Assembly: GCA_015493745.1 (NCBI GenBank)
Contig: WGCN01000005.1
Location: forward strand, 1 to 63,900
Direction: 5' to 3'
DNA length: 63,900 bases
Origin: Calditrichales bacterium
GTDB taxonomy: Bacteria; Calditrichota; Calditrichia; Calditrichales; J004
Part shown: positions 28,801 through 36,691 of the stretch, piece by piece
Layout: each line of letters opens with the position of its first letter
Position numbering within the stretch: the first letter of the stretch is position 1
The notes under the pieces: generated by a model
Seen by the model: the letters and a program-made list of their open reading frames with translations, nothing else
Told to the model about the DNA's origin: nothing
Database searches by the model: none
Made by a program: the position numbers and the translations under genes

Positions 28801-30746
28801 TTTTCGGAATTATAGGTAGAAACGATGGCCGAGACCAGATAATCCTCCCGCGAGGCCGCCGGTACGGCGCGCTGTTGCGCGGCGACGGAAGCGGGCTCCA
28901 GCCCCAGTGCGCCCAACATGGCCCGGGCTTCACCGCCGGAAACTTCGGCGGGCTGAGCGCTCAGGCTATCCACCTGACGACGCAGATGGTCGTAATCGTA
29001 ACCGAGAGCGCCGAGAATGCCGGACCCCAGGGCATCCAGATAGGCCCCGGCCAACAGCTTGTACAGGGGTTGATTCAATGTCTCACGCCATTTCTCCACA
29101 CTTTCGGCCGAGGGGGCTTTGTGCCGGACCACACCCAGCGGGTCGCCCATGCTGCCCCGGGGCGCCGGGCGACGGCCATAGTTGAGCATATCCGGTTCAT
29201 AGCTCACCCCCAAAGCGGTGCATAACTGTTTCAGGCTCCCGTCTCCGTCGGCCACCAGTTGCTCATAGCGCACGGGGATATAGCGATCCGGGTATTCCCG
29301 CATATAGGCGGCCAGCTTAAAGGGCGCGGTCATCAGGTCGTGACGGTGAAGGGAGAGGCGGTTCCAGTCCCCGTTCACCCATGTTTTTAAAATGGAAGCC
29401 AGCACGGCCAGCGGGTTGCGCAACAGGATTACGCGCCGGGCGCCGGGCAAGAGCTCGGTCAGTTCCGGTAAAACATGGTAGTAACGCGGGGTTTTATCCA
29501 AAAAGATATCCCTGCCGCTGTCCGCCAAAGCCCGGCCGTACCATACGCCGGCCATGGCCCGCAGGCCGTCCAGATAATCTTCACGTCCGCGGGGCAGGTT
29601 ATCCGTAAAATCCTTTAGGCCGATACGGGCGTCCACCGCGCTGTATTCCGTTTCAAGACCCTTCTCCTTAAGCGCGTAAAGGGGATGGAGCATAATCCAG
29701 GGTTCGGCCAGGGTATGCACCCGGGGATGTCCGGCCAGTATGCGCTGCAGCAATGTGGAGCCCGCCCGGGGCTGCGAAATGAGAAATATCAGGTTTTCAC
29801 CACGATAGTTTCCTATATCCGGGGAAAAATCAACCATGCCGTTACCCTTACTTTTACCAGATAAATATTTCTTTAATTCTCCGGCGGTTTCCGACTTTAC
29901 TGTTATATCTTTTAATGAAAGTGCTATGGGGGTCGTTTTTGAAAGACGGCTTAATGATATAAGAAGCTCATTGAGTTCATTAATAACATACCGTTGTGTA
30001 TCGATATCAAAATCGACCAACAGATGCAGATTTTTCTTTATTACAGACAATGCCGACTTATAGAGTTTGCTGTTCATCTGATGATGAATACCCTGGGGAT
30101 GATCCCTGTAAAAAACAGCATCCCGGCCGGAATAAACCACCGGATATTGCGATGTTACCCGTATTTTCAAATCCCAGTCCGGATGTACCGGAATGTTGGG
30201 ATCATGTCCAAAGGCGTTGTACACATCACGGTGTATCAATTCATTTCGGAAAACGGAGCGTCGCCCCTTGAAAAAGCGTTTGGCAAACACAGGAACAAAA
30301 ACATCTCCTTCCGGCGCCCTGTCTCCCGGATTCAACCAGCGTTCCTTTTCCCTGCCCTCGTCATCCACCAGTATGACATTGGAGTAGGCTACCCGGGCGT
30401 CAGGATTTTTTTGCAGGGCGGCCCACTCTTTTTCCAGTTTATCGGGAAACCAAAAATCATCGCCGTCCACAACGCTCATCCAGGTACCGTTTATCATGTC
30501 GCTGGCGGCCTTAAAATTGATTTGTGGCCCTGCATTTTCCTTTTGACGTACCGTTTTAATCAAACCGGGGTATTTCCGGCGATAACTTTCGATGATCTCC
30601 CAGGAGGCGTCCGTGGAGGCATCGTCGCAAATGACGATCTCCGTCGGCCGCAGGCTTTGGTTGATAATACTTTGGATACATTGATCCAGATATTTTTCAA
30701 AATTATAGGAGACGATAATTACGCTGATGTCTGCTTCTTGCTGCAT
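22836..30746 (-). CDS. 2636-aa multidomain enzyme: GT2-sulfotransferase-GT2-GT4-GT(4-like)-GT2-GT2-TPR
   Basis: Single uninterrupted ORF. GT2 at aa ~1 (ISVIIVSYNFEKYLDQCIQSI), sulfotransferase at ~304 (NLIFLISQPRAGSTLLQRIL), GT2 at ~634 (SAIVSTYNSEKFIAGCLQGL), GT4 at ~896 (ILYIVHNFPPFWYGGTENYVLSL...PSMVESYSMVVREALML), second GT4-like at ~1319, GT2 at ~1716 (VSILIPVFNKLEYTKKCLKAI), GT2 at ~2000 (ASIIMLTFNALDMTRQTI), TPR from ~2256. Confidence 0.9.
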   Translation of the reverse strand: MQQEADISVIIVSYNFEKYLDQCIQSIINQSLRPTEIVICDDASTDASWEIIESYRRKYPGLIKTVRQKENAGPQINFKAASDMINGTWMSVVDGDDFWFPDKLEKEWAALQKNPDARVAYSNVILVDDEGREKERWLNPGDRAPEGDVFVPVFAKRFFKGRRSVFRNELIHRDVYNAFGHDPNIPVHPDWDLKIRVTSQYPVVYSGRDAVFYRDHPQGIHHQMNSKLYKSALSVIKKNLHLLVDFDIDTQRYVINELNELLISLSRLSKTTPIALSLKDITVKSETAGELKKYLSGKSKGNGMVDFSPDIGNYRGENLIFLISQPRAGSTLLQRILAGHPRVHTLAEPWIMLHPLYALKEKGLETEYSAVDARIGLKDFTDNLPRGREDYLDGLRAMAGVWYGRALADSGRDIFLDKTPRYYHVLPELTELLPGARRVILLRNPLAVLASILKTWVNGDWNRLSLHRHDLMTAPFKLAAYMREYPDRYIPVRYEQLVADGDGSLKQLCTALGVSYEPDMLNYGRRPAPRGSMGDPLGVVRHKAPSAESVEKWRETLNQPLYKLLAGAYLDALGSGILGALGYDYDHLRRQVDSLSAQPAEVSGGEARAMLGALGLEPASVAAQQRAVPAASREDYLVSAIVSTYNSEKFIAGCLQGLVEQSLYKQGRLEIIVVDANSPQNEAAIVQSFLGKYDHIRYVRTETRETVYQAWNRGIKMARGKYISNANTDDRLRADALEKLAALLEESPDKVLAYGNSLVTTVANETFENNSSDGSQDLVWPDFDRRTMHSWCYIGPHPLWRKSLHDSLGYFDTTLKSAADWEFWLRAALKHDFIHLNEFVGLYYLSDETVSRRGDTPIIEAQQVRQRYKEAYAEVCGEYILPREKTLARPGDNAILYIVHNFPPFWYGGTENYVLSLVKSLQEKGENIHVLFPHADNHQAAPELRFREHQGIKTIQMWYDPKLYNYFLDSGGQPLYNMLREFLEANHYSYAHIHHAQGVPFAVGALLRQLNIPYAVTLHDFTFMCLRNHLFHYGEKKICDGPATDKCSACFFHAFNRAPRGNQAQVVSAALPERAMRAKNLLAGAEMISAPSRFVKETFERLGWAAGERMRVQPLGLRPMRPLPKKKKGKTLTFAFLGNLNILKNPGLLLNAFHRLKGDIRLQIWGNGASQEVAEVKDYCRLETRARYAGPYNPQQLPEILSGVDVVVLPSMVESYSMVVREALMLNTPVAAGAVGGILDAIRDGENGWLFDPTDEEGLRRLLQKLVDQPGLIEKAARSRSEIVTLEEDSAFWRAHYKQSRKGGAPAPQPVERADHERDLPAITVLSTEQSNRACPYIRLHTPLGRMKEEGLIVYRQVNMDNITSLQEVLADTDVLIVQRNMPGHLPLEQLRPLLRQHDVKLVYEFDDAFWAIPRGHLAYDFYQNMKPRLEAYLANADMVTVSTPYIERYCRDFNKNVRVIPNVLDERLWPQKDPRTSGDKVRILFAGTPTHHDDLRVALKGLHKILKEYGDAVELVLWGNELPELTELPNVTRGPQFTPNYIDYARQLQGLDIDFALVPLKETPFNKAKSHIKWLEYSACGISALYSDVAAYRDVIRDRHNGLLVKNTNNAWYRALKWMMENAPQRREMARTAQKEIFERHSLEKNWRVWAEAYFTLLGKPLPDADRGERKKEALQVEVTEGSVLQNVSFGSNAAPDGDVEIVLTAEKEESAPPEVSILIPVFNKLEYTKKCLKAIRENTAGVSWEAIVVDNGSDDGSADYLKEQAAGDSRLRVIYNKRNAGFSRANNQALEQARGEYVLFLNNDTEPGGHWLEAMLAIARNDATVGAVGAKLLFPDGTIQHGGVAIVDDRKNGDPLLAQHILAGRPKDFPQANIMVEFQAVTAACMLMPAGLARELKGFDEGYYNGYEDVDLCFRIREKGYKVVYQPHAELIHHESKSGPERFKKVAENIRRLHRRWLGKVEHDFRLEEDGRAVQLNGPIRLYTPPGEETASTVDDRPLASIIMLTFNALDMTRQTIASIEAHTAYPYELVLVDNASTDGTVEYLRELEQSRPNVRVIFNSENKGFSAGNNQGERIAQGHYICLLNNDVLVADGWLEDLVEAFDRDEKIGMVSAVTNKASGLQVLKDVPYTDNDGFYDFAGQWRALHRGQVTPRRRLAGFVMLTNREIYQAINGFDEIYGLGNFEDDDISLKIRRAGYALMVHDGTFIHHFGHSSFKANNIDLLASLKENEKIFCKKWPDVDYDELREIKNPLHEVHPAKVEQASRLLERGEAQRAAELYEQVLAENPLSGEALLGLSFCHFHAGKLDEATGVLLRARMHFPDNAVVRNQLGMIFAQKGEWNHAVDSFEAAAKIDPSYSEAHHNLSQALISLGDYERGVRVISDWLRSHPRDVVALMIMARVNLEVERLDEARVYLEQIITVEPEHEEARTLLYEMDGGATPEKEQADRLLEQAFDLLNDFDESEAETLFKQSAGINPSPRALFGEVLCAIRKEQQLRAMMLLNKLIEQWPDFAPALNQMGILNFQDGMTDQALKYFARAIEADNGFVEAQRNYGLALIESGDYENGISVFNKILSQHPDDVESLLIIGGFYAEVERWTQAENFFRRVLEIDADNASAREMLEEIQQRQGVATP

Positions 30747-30759
30747 ATACCGGCCTTTC

Positions 30760-31431
30760 TTATAAACGGGTCATTTTTAAAAAGGTACTGCTGTCCAGCC
30801 GGAACTTTGGGGTATCGGCCTCAATAAAGACACTGCCAGCCCCGGCGTTTTTTGTTACACGCGCTCCGGCGCCTATCAGGCAGCGTTCGCCTATGCGCAC
30901 CTCATGACCGACAACGGCATTAACGCCTATAAAGCTATAGGCCCCGATAATGCTGTGGCCGGCAATGGAAACATGCCCCGCGATGTAACAATGGTCTTTT
31001 ATCTCTGAATGGTGGCCTAGAATATTATTGCTCCACAGGGTAACATTGTTACCAATTTTACTACAGGGCTGTATGGAGCTGTTTTCCAGAATAAAGCAAT
31101 TGTCTCCTATGTCAACATTCCCCATATTTACGGCGCGGGAACTGATATAACTGACCAGTTCATAGCCCATGGCTTTGGCCTGGTCGTATTTTTCCGCGCG
31201 CAAGCGGTTTAAATTTTGATATCCAACGGCTATAAACATCTTGTATTCGCCGGGAGGATAAATTTCCTTCACGGAGCCGAATGGTACCACGGGCAATCCG
31301 AACAGGCTTTCCCTGGTTTTATAGGCTGCGTCAACGGTAAAGGCGACAATGGTATGGTCACTGTCATTACTGAAATAGTAGTAGGCTTCATCGGCAATTT
31401 TTCCAATGCCGAATATGACAACTTTACTCAC
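30760..31431 (-). CDS. Left-handed beta-helix sugar O/N-acyltransferase (NeuD/PglD-like)
   Basis: VVIFGIGKIADEAYYYF N-terminal domain plus hexapeptide repeats (VDIGDNCFILENSSIQPCSKIGNNVTLWSNNILGHHSEIKDHCYIAGHVSIAGH). Confidence 0.87.
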   Translation of the reverse strand: MSKVVIFGIGKIADEAYYYFSNDSDHTIVAFTVDAAYKTRESLFGLPVVPFGSVKEIYPPGEYKMFIAVGYQNLNRLRAEKYDQAKAMGYELVSYISSRAVNMGNVDIGDNCFILENSSIQPCSKIGNNVTLWSNNILGHHSEIKDHCYIAGHVSIAGHSIIGAYSFIGVNAVVGHEVRIGERCLIGAGARVTKNAGAGSVFIEADTPKFRLDSSTFLKMTRL

Positions 31432-32981
31432 GAGGCATTCCTTTTTTCACTAAGGTAAATTTCGGATACTTTTTTACGGTTCACCTTGCCGTTGGCATTA
31501 ACAGGCATTTGACGCACCGTATGGAATTCATTGGGAATCATGTAATCGGGCAGAAGTTTTTTCAGCCCGTCCCTTAACGCCGTCTCCGTGATATCTTCTC
31601 CACCGCAAACAACCGCCACCAAACGGCTTAATCCACGGGCGGCGCCATGAATCACCAGCGCCTGGCTTACATGATCCAACCGGCACAAAGCGGTCTCGAT
31701 TTCTTCCAGTTCAATGCGGTAGCCCATATGTTTAACCTGATTATCACGGCGTCCGAGGATATAAAGTTTTCCATCCTCCTTATCCAAACGCACCAGGTCT
31801 CCGGTTTTATACATGATTTCGGGGAAGTTCATGTTTAATGGATTATAGATAAAATGGCGCTCCGTATTGTCCGGATCGTTATAATAACCGTGGCCCACGC
31901 ATGGCCCGGTCAGGCAGAGCTCGCCGCTCTCTCCCGCGGCTGCTTCCCTTCCCTGATCATCAAGAATGGCCCAGCCGAAGTTCGGGATAATGCTTCCCAG
32001 CGGAGGAAATCCGTTCAACTCTTCAAAATCGGCGGCGCTGATCCGGTATTGTGAGCAAATGCAGGTACACTCCGTGGGACCATAAACATTGTAGAGATCG
32101 ATACGTCCTTCGAAAAGTTCGAATAGTTTTTTCAGCCGTGCCTTGGGATATCCTTCCCCACCGAAAATCATCCGCTTTAACGCCGGAAAGCTGTCGCGGT
32201 TGAGCACCTTCATAGTTTGCAAAAAAATCAACATGGTCGGTACGGAAAACCACTGTGTGCAGCCCATGCGTTCCACCACCCCTACCAGGCGCGCGGCGTT
32301 GGTAAGCCACTCTCTGTCCAAAGGTACCAGAGAGGCGCCGTTGAACAAGGCTCCATAAAGATCAAACACAGAATTATCAAAATAGAGGGGATTGACATTG
32401 GTTACGATATCCGTATGCTGAATATTAAAAGCCTCTCCGGCCCAATCGATAAAATTGAGCAGATTGCCATGAGAGATCACCGCTCCCTTGGGTGTACCCG
32501 TTGATCCCGAAGTAAACATAATATAGGCCGGGGTGTTGGCCGGAAAATCTTGCGCCCTTGTCCATTCTTTGCCTTCCGGCATATCGTTCAGTTGCAGACT
32601 AACCAGATGCGTGTCCTTTTCGAGACGTTGCGCCAGCACGGCACAGGTTTCCCTGTTGGCAAAAATCATTTTCGGCTGACAGACGTTAAATATCCTATAG
32701 AGACGTTCCATTGGGCTTTGAGGATCAAAAACGGTATAGGCAACGCCGCTTTTAAGGCAGGCAAAAATAACAGAAAAGGTAAAGAAGCTTTTCTTACCGG
32801 AAACGGCAACGACCCTTCCCCGCTCCAAACCATGCCTTTCCATAAAAGCGGCCACCCGGTTTGAGGCGACGTCAAGGTCTTCATAATACCATTGCTCGCC
32901 GTCAGGAAAACGCAAGGCGGGTTTAGTACCATATTTCTCCGATACCTGTCGGAATCGCTGTGCTAAATTAAAAACATACAT
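31428..32981 (-). CDS. Amino-acid/acyl adenylating enzyme (NRPS A-domain-like AMP-dependent ligase)
   Basis: YIMFTSGSTGTPKGAVISHGN, YFDNSVFDLYGALFNGA, NVYGPTECT, YKTGDLVRLD, GRRDNQVKHMGYRIELEEIE, NANGKVNRK. Confidence 0.9.
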   Translation of the reverse strand: MYVFNLAQRFRQVSEKYGTKPALRFPDGEQWYYEDLDVASNRVAAFMERHGLERGRVVAVSGKKSFFTFSVIFACLKSGVAYTVFDPQSPMERLYRIFNVCQPKMIFANRETCAVLAQRLEKDTHLVSLQLNDMPEGKEWTRAQDFPANTPAYIMFTSGSTGTPKGAVISHGNLLNFIDWAGEAFNIQHTDIVTNVNPLYFDNSVFDLYGALFNGASLVPLDREWLTNAARLVGVVERMGCTQWFSVPTMLIFLQTMKVLNRDSFPALKRMIFGGEGYPKARLKKLFELFEGRIDLYNVYGPTECTCICSQYRISAADFEELNGFPPLGSIIPNFGWAILDDQGREAAAGESGELCLTGPCVGHGYYNDPDNTERHFIYNPLNMNFPEIMYKTGDLVRLDKEDGKLYILGRRDNQVKHMGYRIELEEIETALCRLDHVSQALVIHGAARGLSRLVAVVCGGEDITETALRDGLKKLLPDYMIPNEFHTVRQMPVNANGKVNRKKVSEIYLSEKRNAS

Positions 32982-32993
32982 TTTCGCGTTACC

Positions 32994-33743
32994 TTAAATC
33001 ACCATACCGCCATCCAGGGCCAGCACCTTACCGTTAAAAAAATCATTCTCTATTACCGCCATCACCCCATTGGCAATTTCTTCCGCCCGGCCCAGCCGGC
33101 GCAGGGGGACTTCGGACTTAATCTGGCGCAACATATCTTCACTCAATACCTTATGCGTTGAGGGTGTATCCGAGTATCCCGGAGCAATCCCCACTACCCG
33201 TATACCCATTACCCCCAGTTCCTTGGCCCAGGTGGCGGTAAGGGCATTGACTCCCGCCTTGGCCGCCGAATAGGCCGACTGCCCGCGATTGCCCGCCGCG
33301 CTTATGGAGCTGATATTGACAATAAGGCCACGCGTTCTTTTTTGCAGCATCTTGGCGGCCACGCTGGAGGTCATGTAAAAAGTACCGCTCAGGTTAACAT
33401 CGATTACCTTTTGCCAGGAAGCGGCGTCATGCTTTTCCACCCCGCCGGGACCGAAACGCACCAACGGCTTATTAAATAATATCCCGGCGTTGTTGATCAG
33501 AATATCGATATGACCCTGTTTTTCAAACCAGCGTTCGACACATTCATCCACCTGGGTGGGATCACTGATATCACACAAATAGGTTACGCATCCGGGCAGT
33601 TCCGCGGCCAGTTGTTCAAGACCGGAAGGATTTATATCCGCAACCGCCAGACAGGCTCCTCTTTCCATAAGCTTTTGAGCTATTTCCCTACCGATGCCCG
33701 CCACCCCGCCGGTAAGCAGAACGCTTTTTTTTTCAAGGTTCAT
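32994..33743 (-). CDS. Short-chain dehydrogenase/reductase (FabG-like)
   Basis: TGGVAGIGREIA, NNAGI, SSISAAGNRGQSAYSAAKAGV (YxxxK). Confidence 0.9.
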   Translation of the reverse strand: MNLEKKSVLLTGGVAGIGREIAQKLMERGACLAVADINPSGLEQLAAELPGCVTYLCDISDPTQVDECVERWFEKQGHIDILINNAGILFNKPLVRFGPGGVEKHDAASWQKVIDVNLSGTFYMTSSVAAKMLQKRTRGLIVNISSISAAGNRGQSAYSAAKAGVNALTATWAKELGVMGIRVVGIAPGYSDTPSTHKVLSEDMLRQIKSEVPLRRLGRAEEIANGVMAVIENDFFNGKVLALDGGMVI

Positions 33744-33977
33744 TTAGTTTTTTATTCCCTTCCGTTCCAGAACTTCGCGTATAGCCTTCACACTCATCAT
33801 ATTTATAATATCCTCGGGACTTAGCTCCAGATCGAACTCATCCTCCAGGGTAACGATAAGCTCCATATGTTTTAGTGAATCCCAAACATCGCTTTCCGCC
33901 ATGGTCAGTTCATCATTAACCTGACTGCTGTCCATGCGCAGCAAGTCGGCCATCAGTGTATTCAATTTATCGTTCAT
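33744..33977 (-). CDS. Acyl/peptidyl carrier protein
   Basis: 77 aa acidic; WDSLKHMELIVTLEDEFDLELSPEDIINMMSVKAI, with DSL phosphopantetheine attachment Ser. Confidence 0.9.
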   Translation of the reverse strand: MNDKLNTLMADLLRMDSSQVNDELTMAESDVWDSLKHMELIVTLEDEFDLELSPEDIINMMSVKAIREVLERKGIKN

Positions 33978-34179
33978 CGTGATATCTCCGTCATCAATAT
34001 GATATAATTACCCCGGCAAAACAGGCAACCCGGTATTTGCTAAAGCAGATTAATCAAATATTATGCCAGAGGCCTTAATGAATGATAAACAATTAAAAAA
34101 CAGATACTTATAGTCAAATAGAGAAAAAAAAAGTGCCAATGAAGGGAAATATTTTACCCGCGGGGCGGAATATATTGCC

Positions 34180-34197
34180 CCCGGCCCAACGGCCGGG
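34180..34197. other. Perfect 7-bp GC-rich hairpin in an intergenic region of the glycan island
   Basis: CCCGGCC-CAAC-GGCCGGG; a second, partly overlapping hairpin GGGGC-N10-GCCCC lies at 34162-34181. Confidence 0.6.
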
Positions 34198-34217
34198 AAT
34201 GAATTATTTTTCCCGCC

Positions 34218-34940
34218 TTACCTGGAAATATTTAGATGAGGCATTTGCATGTTAAGTTTTTCAGGCAAATTTAAAAATTTAAGAATTTTCGAAATATCCT
34301 TCTCCCTTGTCAGGTCAATCACCAATAAACTATCCGGTCTGTTTTGAAAATATTTAATAATTTCCTTGTTACGTTCACTATAAATGCCTATCCTGTGATC
34401 CCTGTCATAGGCCCGGTTCCAGTCATATTCCAGTTCATAACCATTGACGTCCGCAATAACCATATATTTTAGCACATCATAAAAGTAATTTTCATACAGG
34501 TAGATATTTTTATTTTTGAATGACGATTCATCAAGCTGATCCAAACTTGTAATCCCCTGTCTCTTTAGAACGCCGTTTAAATGAAAACGGACCAGGCTGT
34601 CAAACCACTCTTGTGGGTCTCTTACCGTGAGGATAAATTTACTTCCGGGAAAAAGGCAATCCGCCTGGGCATAGGCAACCCCCTGGGAAAACGGCATGTC
34701 CTGAAAAGCGTCATATTGCTCACAGAACTCTCTGAGTGGTTGAAAATTTCCCAAATAAAGTTGCTTTACAATGCGCATTTCCTGCTCCCTTTGATCGGGT
34801 AGCCTGTAACCGAGAGCCCGGAGTACCAGTTCCAGTGTTGTGGTACCTGTTTTATTATAACCGATACAAAATATTTTATTAAAATCTTTTCGGGGCATGG
34901 TTTCGAGAAGAGCCATATTTCTGTATTCTTCAATATTCAT
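34218..34940 (-). CDS. Sulfotransferase family protein
   Basis: IFCIGYNKTGTTTLELVLRALGYRLP (5'-phosphosulfate-binding-loop-like); FILTVRDPQEWFDSLV. Confidence 0.83.
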   Translation of the reverse strand: MNIEEYRNMALLETMPRKDFNKIFCIGYNKTGTTTLELVLRALGYRLPDQREQEMRIVKQLYLGNFQPLREFCEQYDAFQDMPFSQGVAYAQADCLFPGSKFILTVRDPQEWFDSLVRFHLNGVLKRQGITSLDQLDESSFKNKNIYLYENYFYDVLKYMVIADVNGYELEYDWNRAYDRDHRIGIYSERNKEIIKYFQNRPDSLLVIDLTREKDISKILKFLNLPEKLNMQMPHLNISR

Positions 34941-35009
34941 ATTTTGTTCTCCGGGGACTACTTATCTATCTTCAAATAATTACTTTTCATTAACCTTTCG
35001 GTTTTCATC

Positions 35010-35723
35010 CTATGGTTTTATGATATAGGCCATGGGCATCCATCCCCAAGGAAAGGTTTTGATCCGGGCTTCGGGAAGCAATTCCTTAACGGCACGCGCT
35101 TCCCCGGGTGAAAGCTCGTGATTGAACTGATCGAGGATAAGCATCCCGCCGCTGGTAATTCTAGGCCAGAACTCGTTTATTGCGGAGTAAACCACATCAT
35201 GCATACCGGCGTCGAGGAAAACCAATTTAAACTGCATATAAGCGTTCTCCTCAAAAAAACCTTTCAGTTCATTGACCACATCCAGTTTGTGTATGTGCGC
35301 AATGTTATCGAGCCCCTGTGCTTTTACCAGTTTTTTTACGCGTCCGTAATCTTCCTTATATGAGCCTTCCAGAACATTTTTCTCTTCTTCCGTTACATGA
35401 TTGCCCTCAAACCAATCAAAGCCATGCACCAAGGTAAGAGCATTCGGTTCGAAGATTTGCAACAGCTTGGCAAAAAAAAGAGTGCAGGCCGCTTTATACA
35501 CACCCACCTCGGCAATATGACCGGCCACATCACGTACCATTTTATAGGCCTCATAGAGCACCAAAAATCGTGACAGGGTCATGTGTCCGGTAAAAGCAGG
35601 AAAATGATGGATAAAATCCTCCGGCGAATAATCCAGATCGAAAATGGTTTGCAAGCCTTCATAATAGGGCTTTTTCATGGCAGAAAACTTCTTTGTTTCA
35701 AATTGTCCTTCAAGATAGTCCAT
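35010..35723 (-). CDS. TylF/MacO-like SAM-dependent O-methyltransferase
   Basis: HIAEVGVYKAACTLFFAKLL; FKLVFLDAGMHDVVYSAINEFWPRITSGGMLILDQF. Confidence 0.72.
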   Translation of the reverse strand: MDYLEGQFETKKFSAMKKPYYEGLQTIFDLDYSPEDFIHHFPAFTGHMTLSRFLVLYEAYKMVRDVAGHIAEVGVYKAACTLFFAKLLQIFEPNALTLVHGFDWFEGNHVTEEEKNVLEGSYKEDYGRVKKLVKAQGLDNIAHIHKLDVVNELKGFFEENAYMQFKLVFLDAGMHDVVYSAINEFWPRITSGGMLILDQFNHELSPGEARAVKELLPEARIKTFPWGWMPMAYIIKP

Positions 35724-35725
35724 AT

Positions 35726-36691
35726 TTATTCTCCTGTAAGTTCGGCATAACCGAATCCTTCTTTTCCAAAATAGTTTCCGTTATAAAAAAGATAAATTTT
35801 GCCATCCACTTCCAACACATAGGGATAGGCCATCATTTCCGAATCCCAACCGGAATCACTTAGCTCCAAACCTTCGGATTCATGCTCCAATATCCATGTC
35901 CGCAAATTATCCGAAACGGCATGGGCCAGCCGATACCCCACTCCCCGGCCTTTTCTAAAGTCCAGCGCCGGGCGATAACAATACCACATGTGATATCGTC
36001 CCCCGTATCTTATCACCGTTGGCCGGTTTTGGGCCTCGTTTTCTAAACGGGTAGGGATACAAAACTCCCTTTCCCGTTCCCAGTGCACGCCGTCATTGGA
36101 AAGGGCGTGTTTTATCTGATAGACAATCTCATATCGCTCACCGGACCATAACCATTCCCGTCCGGATGCGTACCATAAATGATGACGGCCATTATCATAC
36201 ATATAAAAAGGCCCGTTTATTAGAAAGGGATCACTGTTCTCCAAGCCCAAAAAAGGGCCATCGTTATAACGCTGAAACGTTTTACCGCCATCATTACTAA
36301 AAGCTTTTCCTATGCGTGTGCAAAAAGGCACGGATTCCATCCGAGTCCACCCCGTATACCAGAGTTCGACTTTTTGTCCCTGTTGATCATATTGTACAAA
36401 TCCGGGCATTACACCGAATTCATCAAAGGTACCCGCATTACCGCAATCAAAAGAAGGCTGAGCGGCAATATCAATAATTTGTGACGGATCATGGGCCTGA
36501 ACGTCTATATATGCGGTGCGGCTGATAAAGCGCCCATCGTCATGCGCCCGGGGGCGGGTGGTAAAATAGATGCGTAATACATCCCGGCTGATGCGCATCG
36601 GCGTGGGAACCTGCGCATAGTGCCTCATAAAGGGATAGCGGTCACGGGGATCAAAAATGCGGCCTCTTTTACTCCACTTCATCTTCCACAC
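35726..36691 (-). CDS. Five-bladed beta-propeller protein, glycoside hydrolase (GH43/32-like)
   Basis: Repeated blade motifs such as ELWYTGW, HHLWYASGREW, YHMWYCYRP, YPYVLEVDGKIYLFYNGN. Confidence 0.68.
   Translation of the reverse strand: MWKMKWSKRGRIFDPRDRYPFMRHYAQVPTPMRISRDVLRIYFTTRPRAHDDGRFISRTAYIDVQAHDPSQIIDIAAQPSFDCGNAGTFDEFGVMPGFVQYDQQGQKVELWYTGWTRMESVPFCTRIGKAFSNDGGKTFQRYNDGPFLGLENSDPFLINGPFYMYDNGRHHLWYASGREWLWSGERYEIVYQIKHALSNDGVHWEREREFCIPTRLENEAQNRPTVIRYGGRYHMWYCYRPALDFRKGRGVGYRLAHAVSDNLRTWILEHESEGLELSDSGWDSEMMAYPYVLEVDGKIYLFYNGNYFGKEGFGYAELTGE

Noticed and set aside
34123-34140. Possible second sigma-54 site (TTGGCAC followed by a T run) upstream of the carrier-protein gene
   Set aside because: The -12 GC element is absent at the correct spacing; probably chance next to a poly-T tract.
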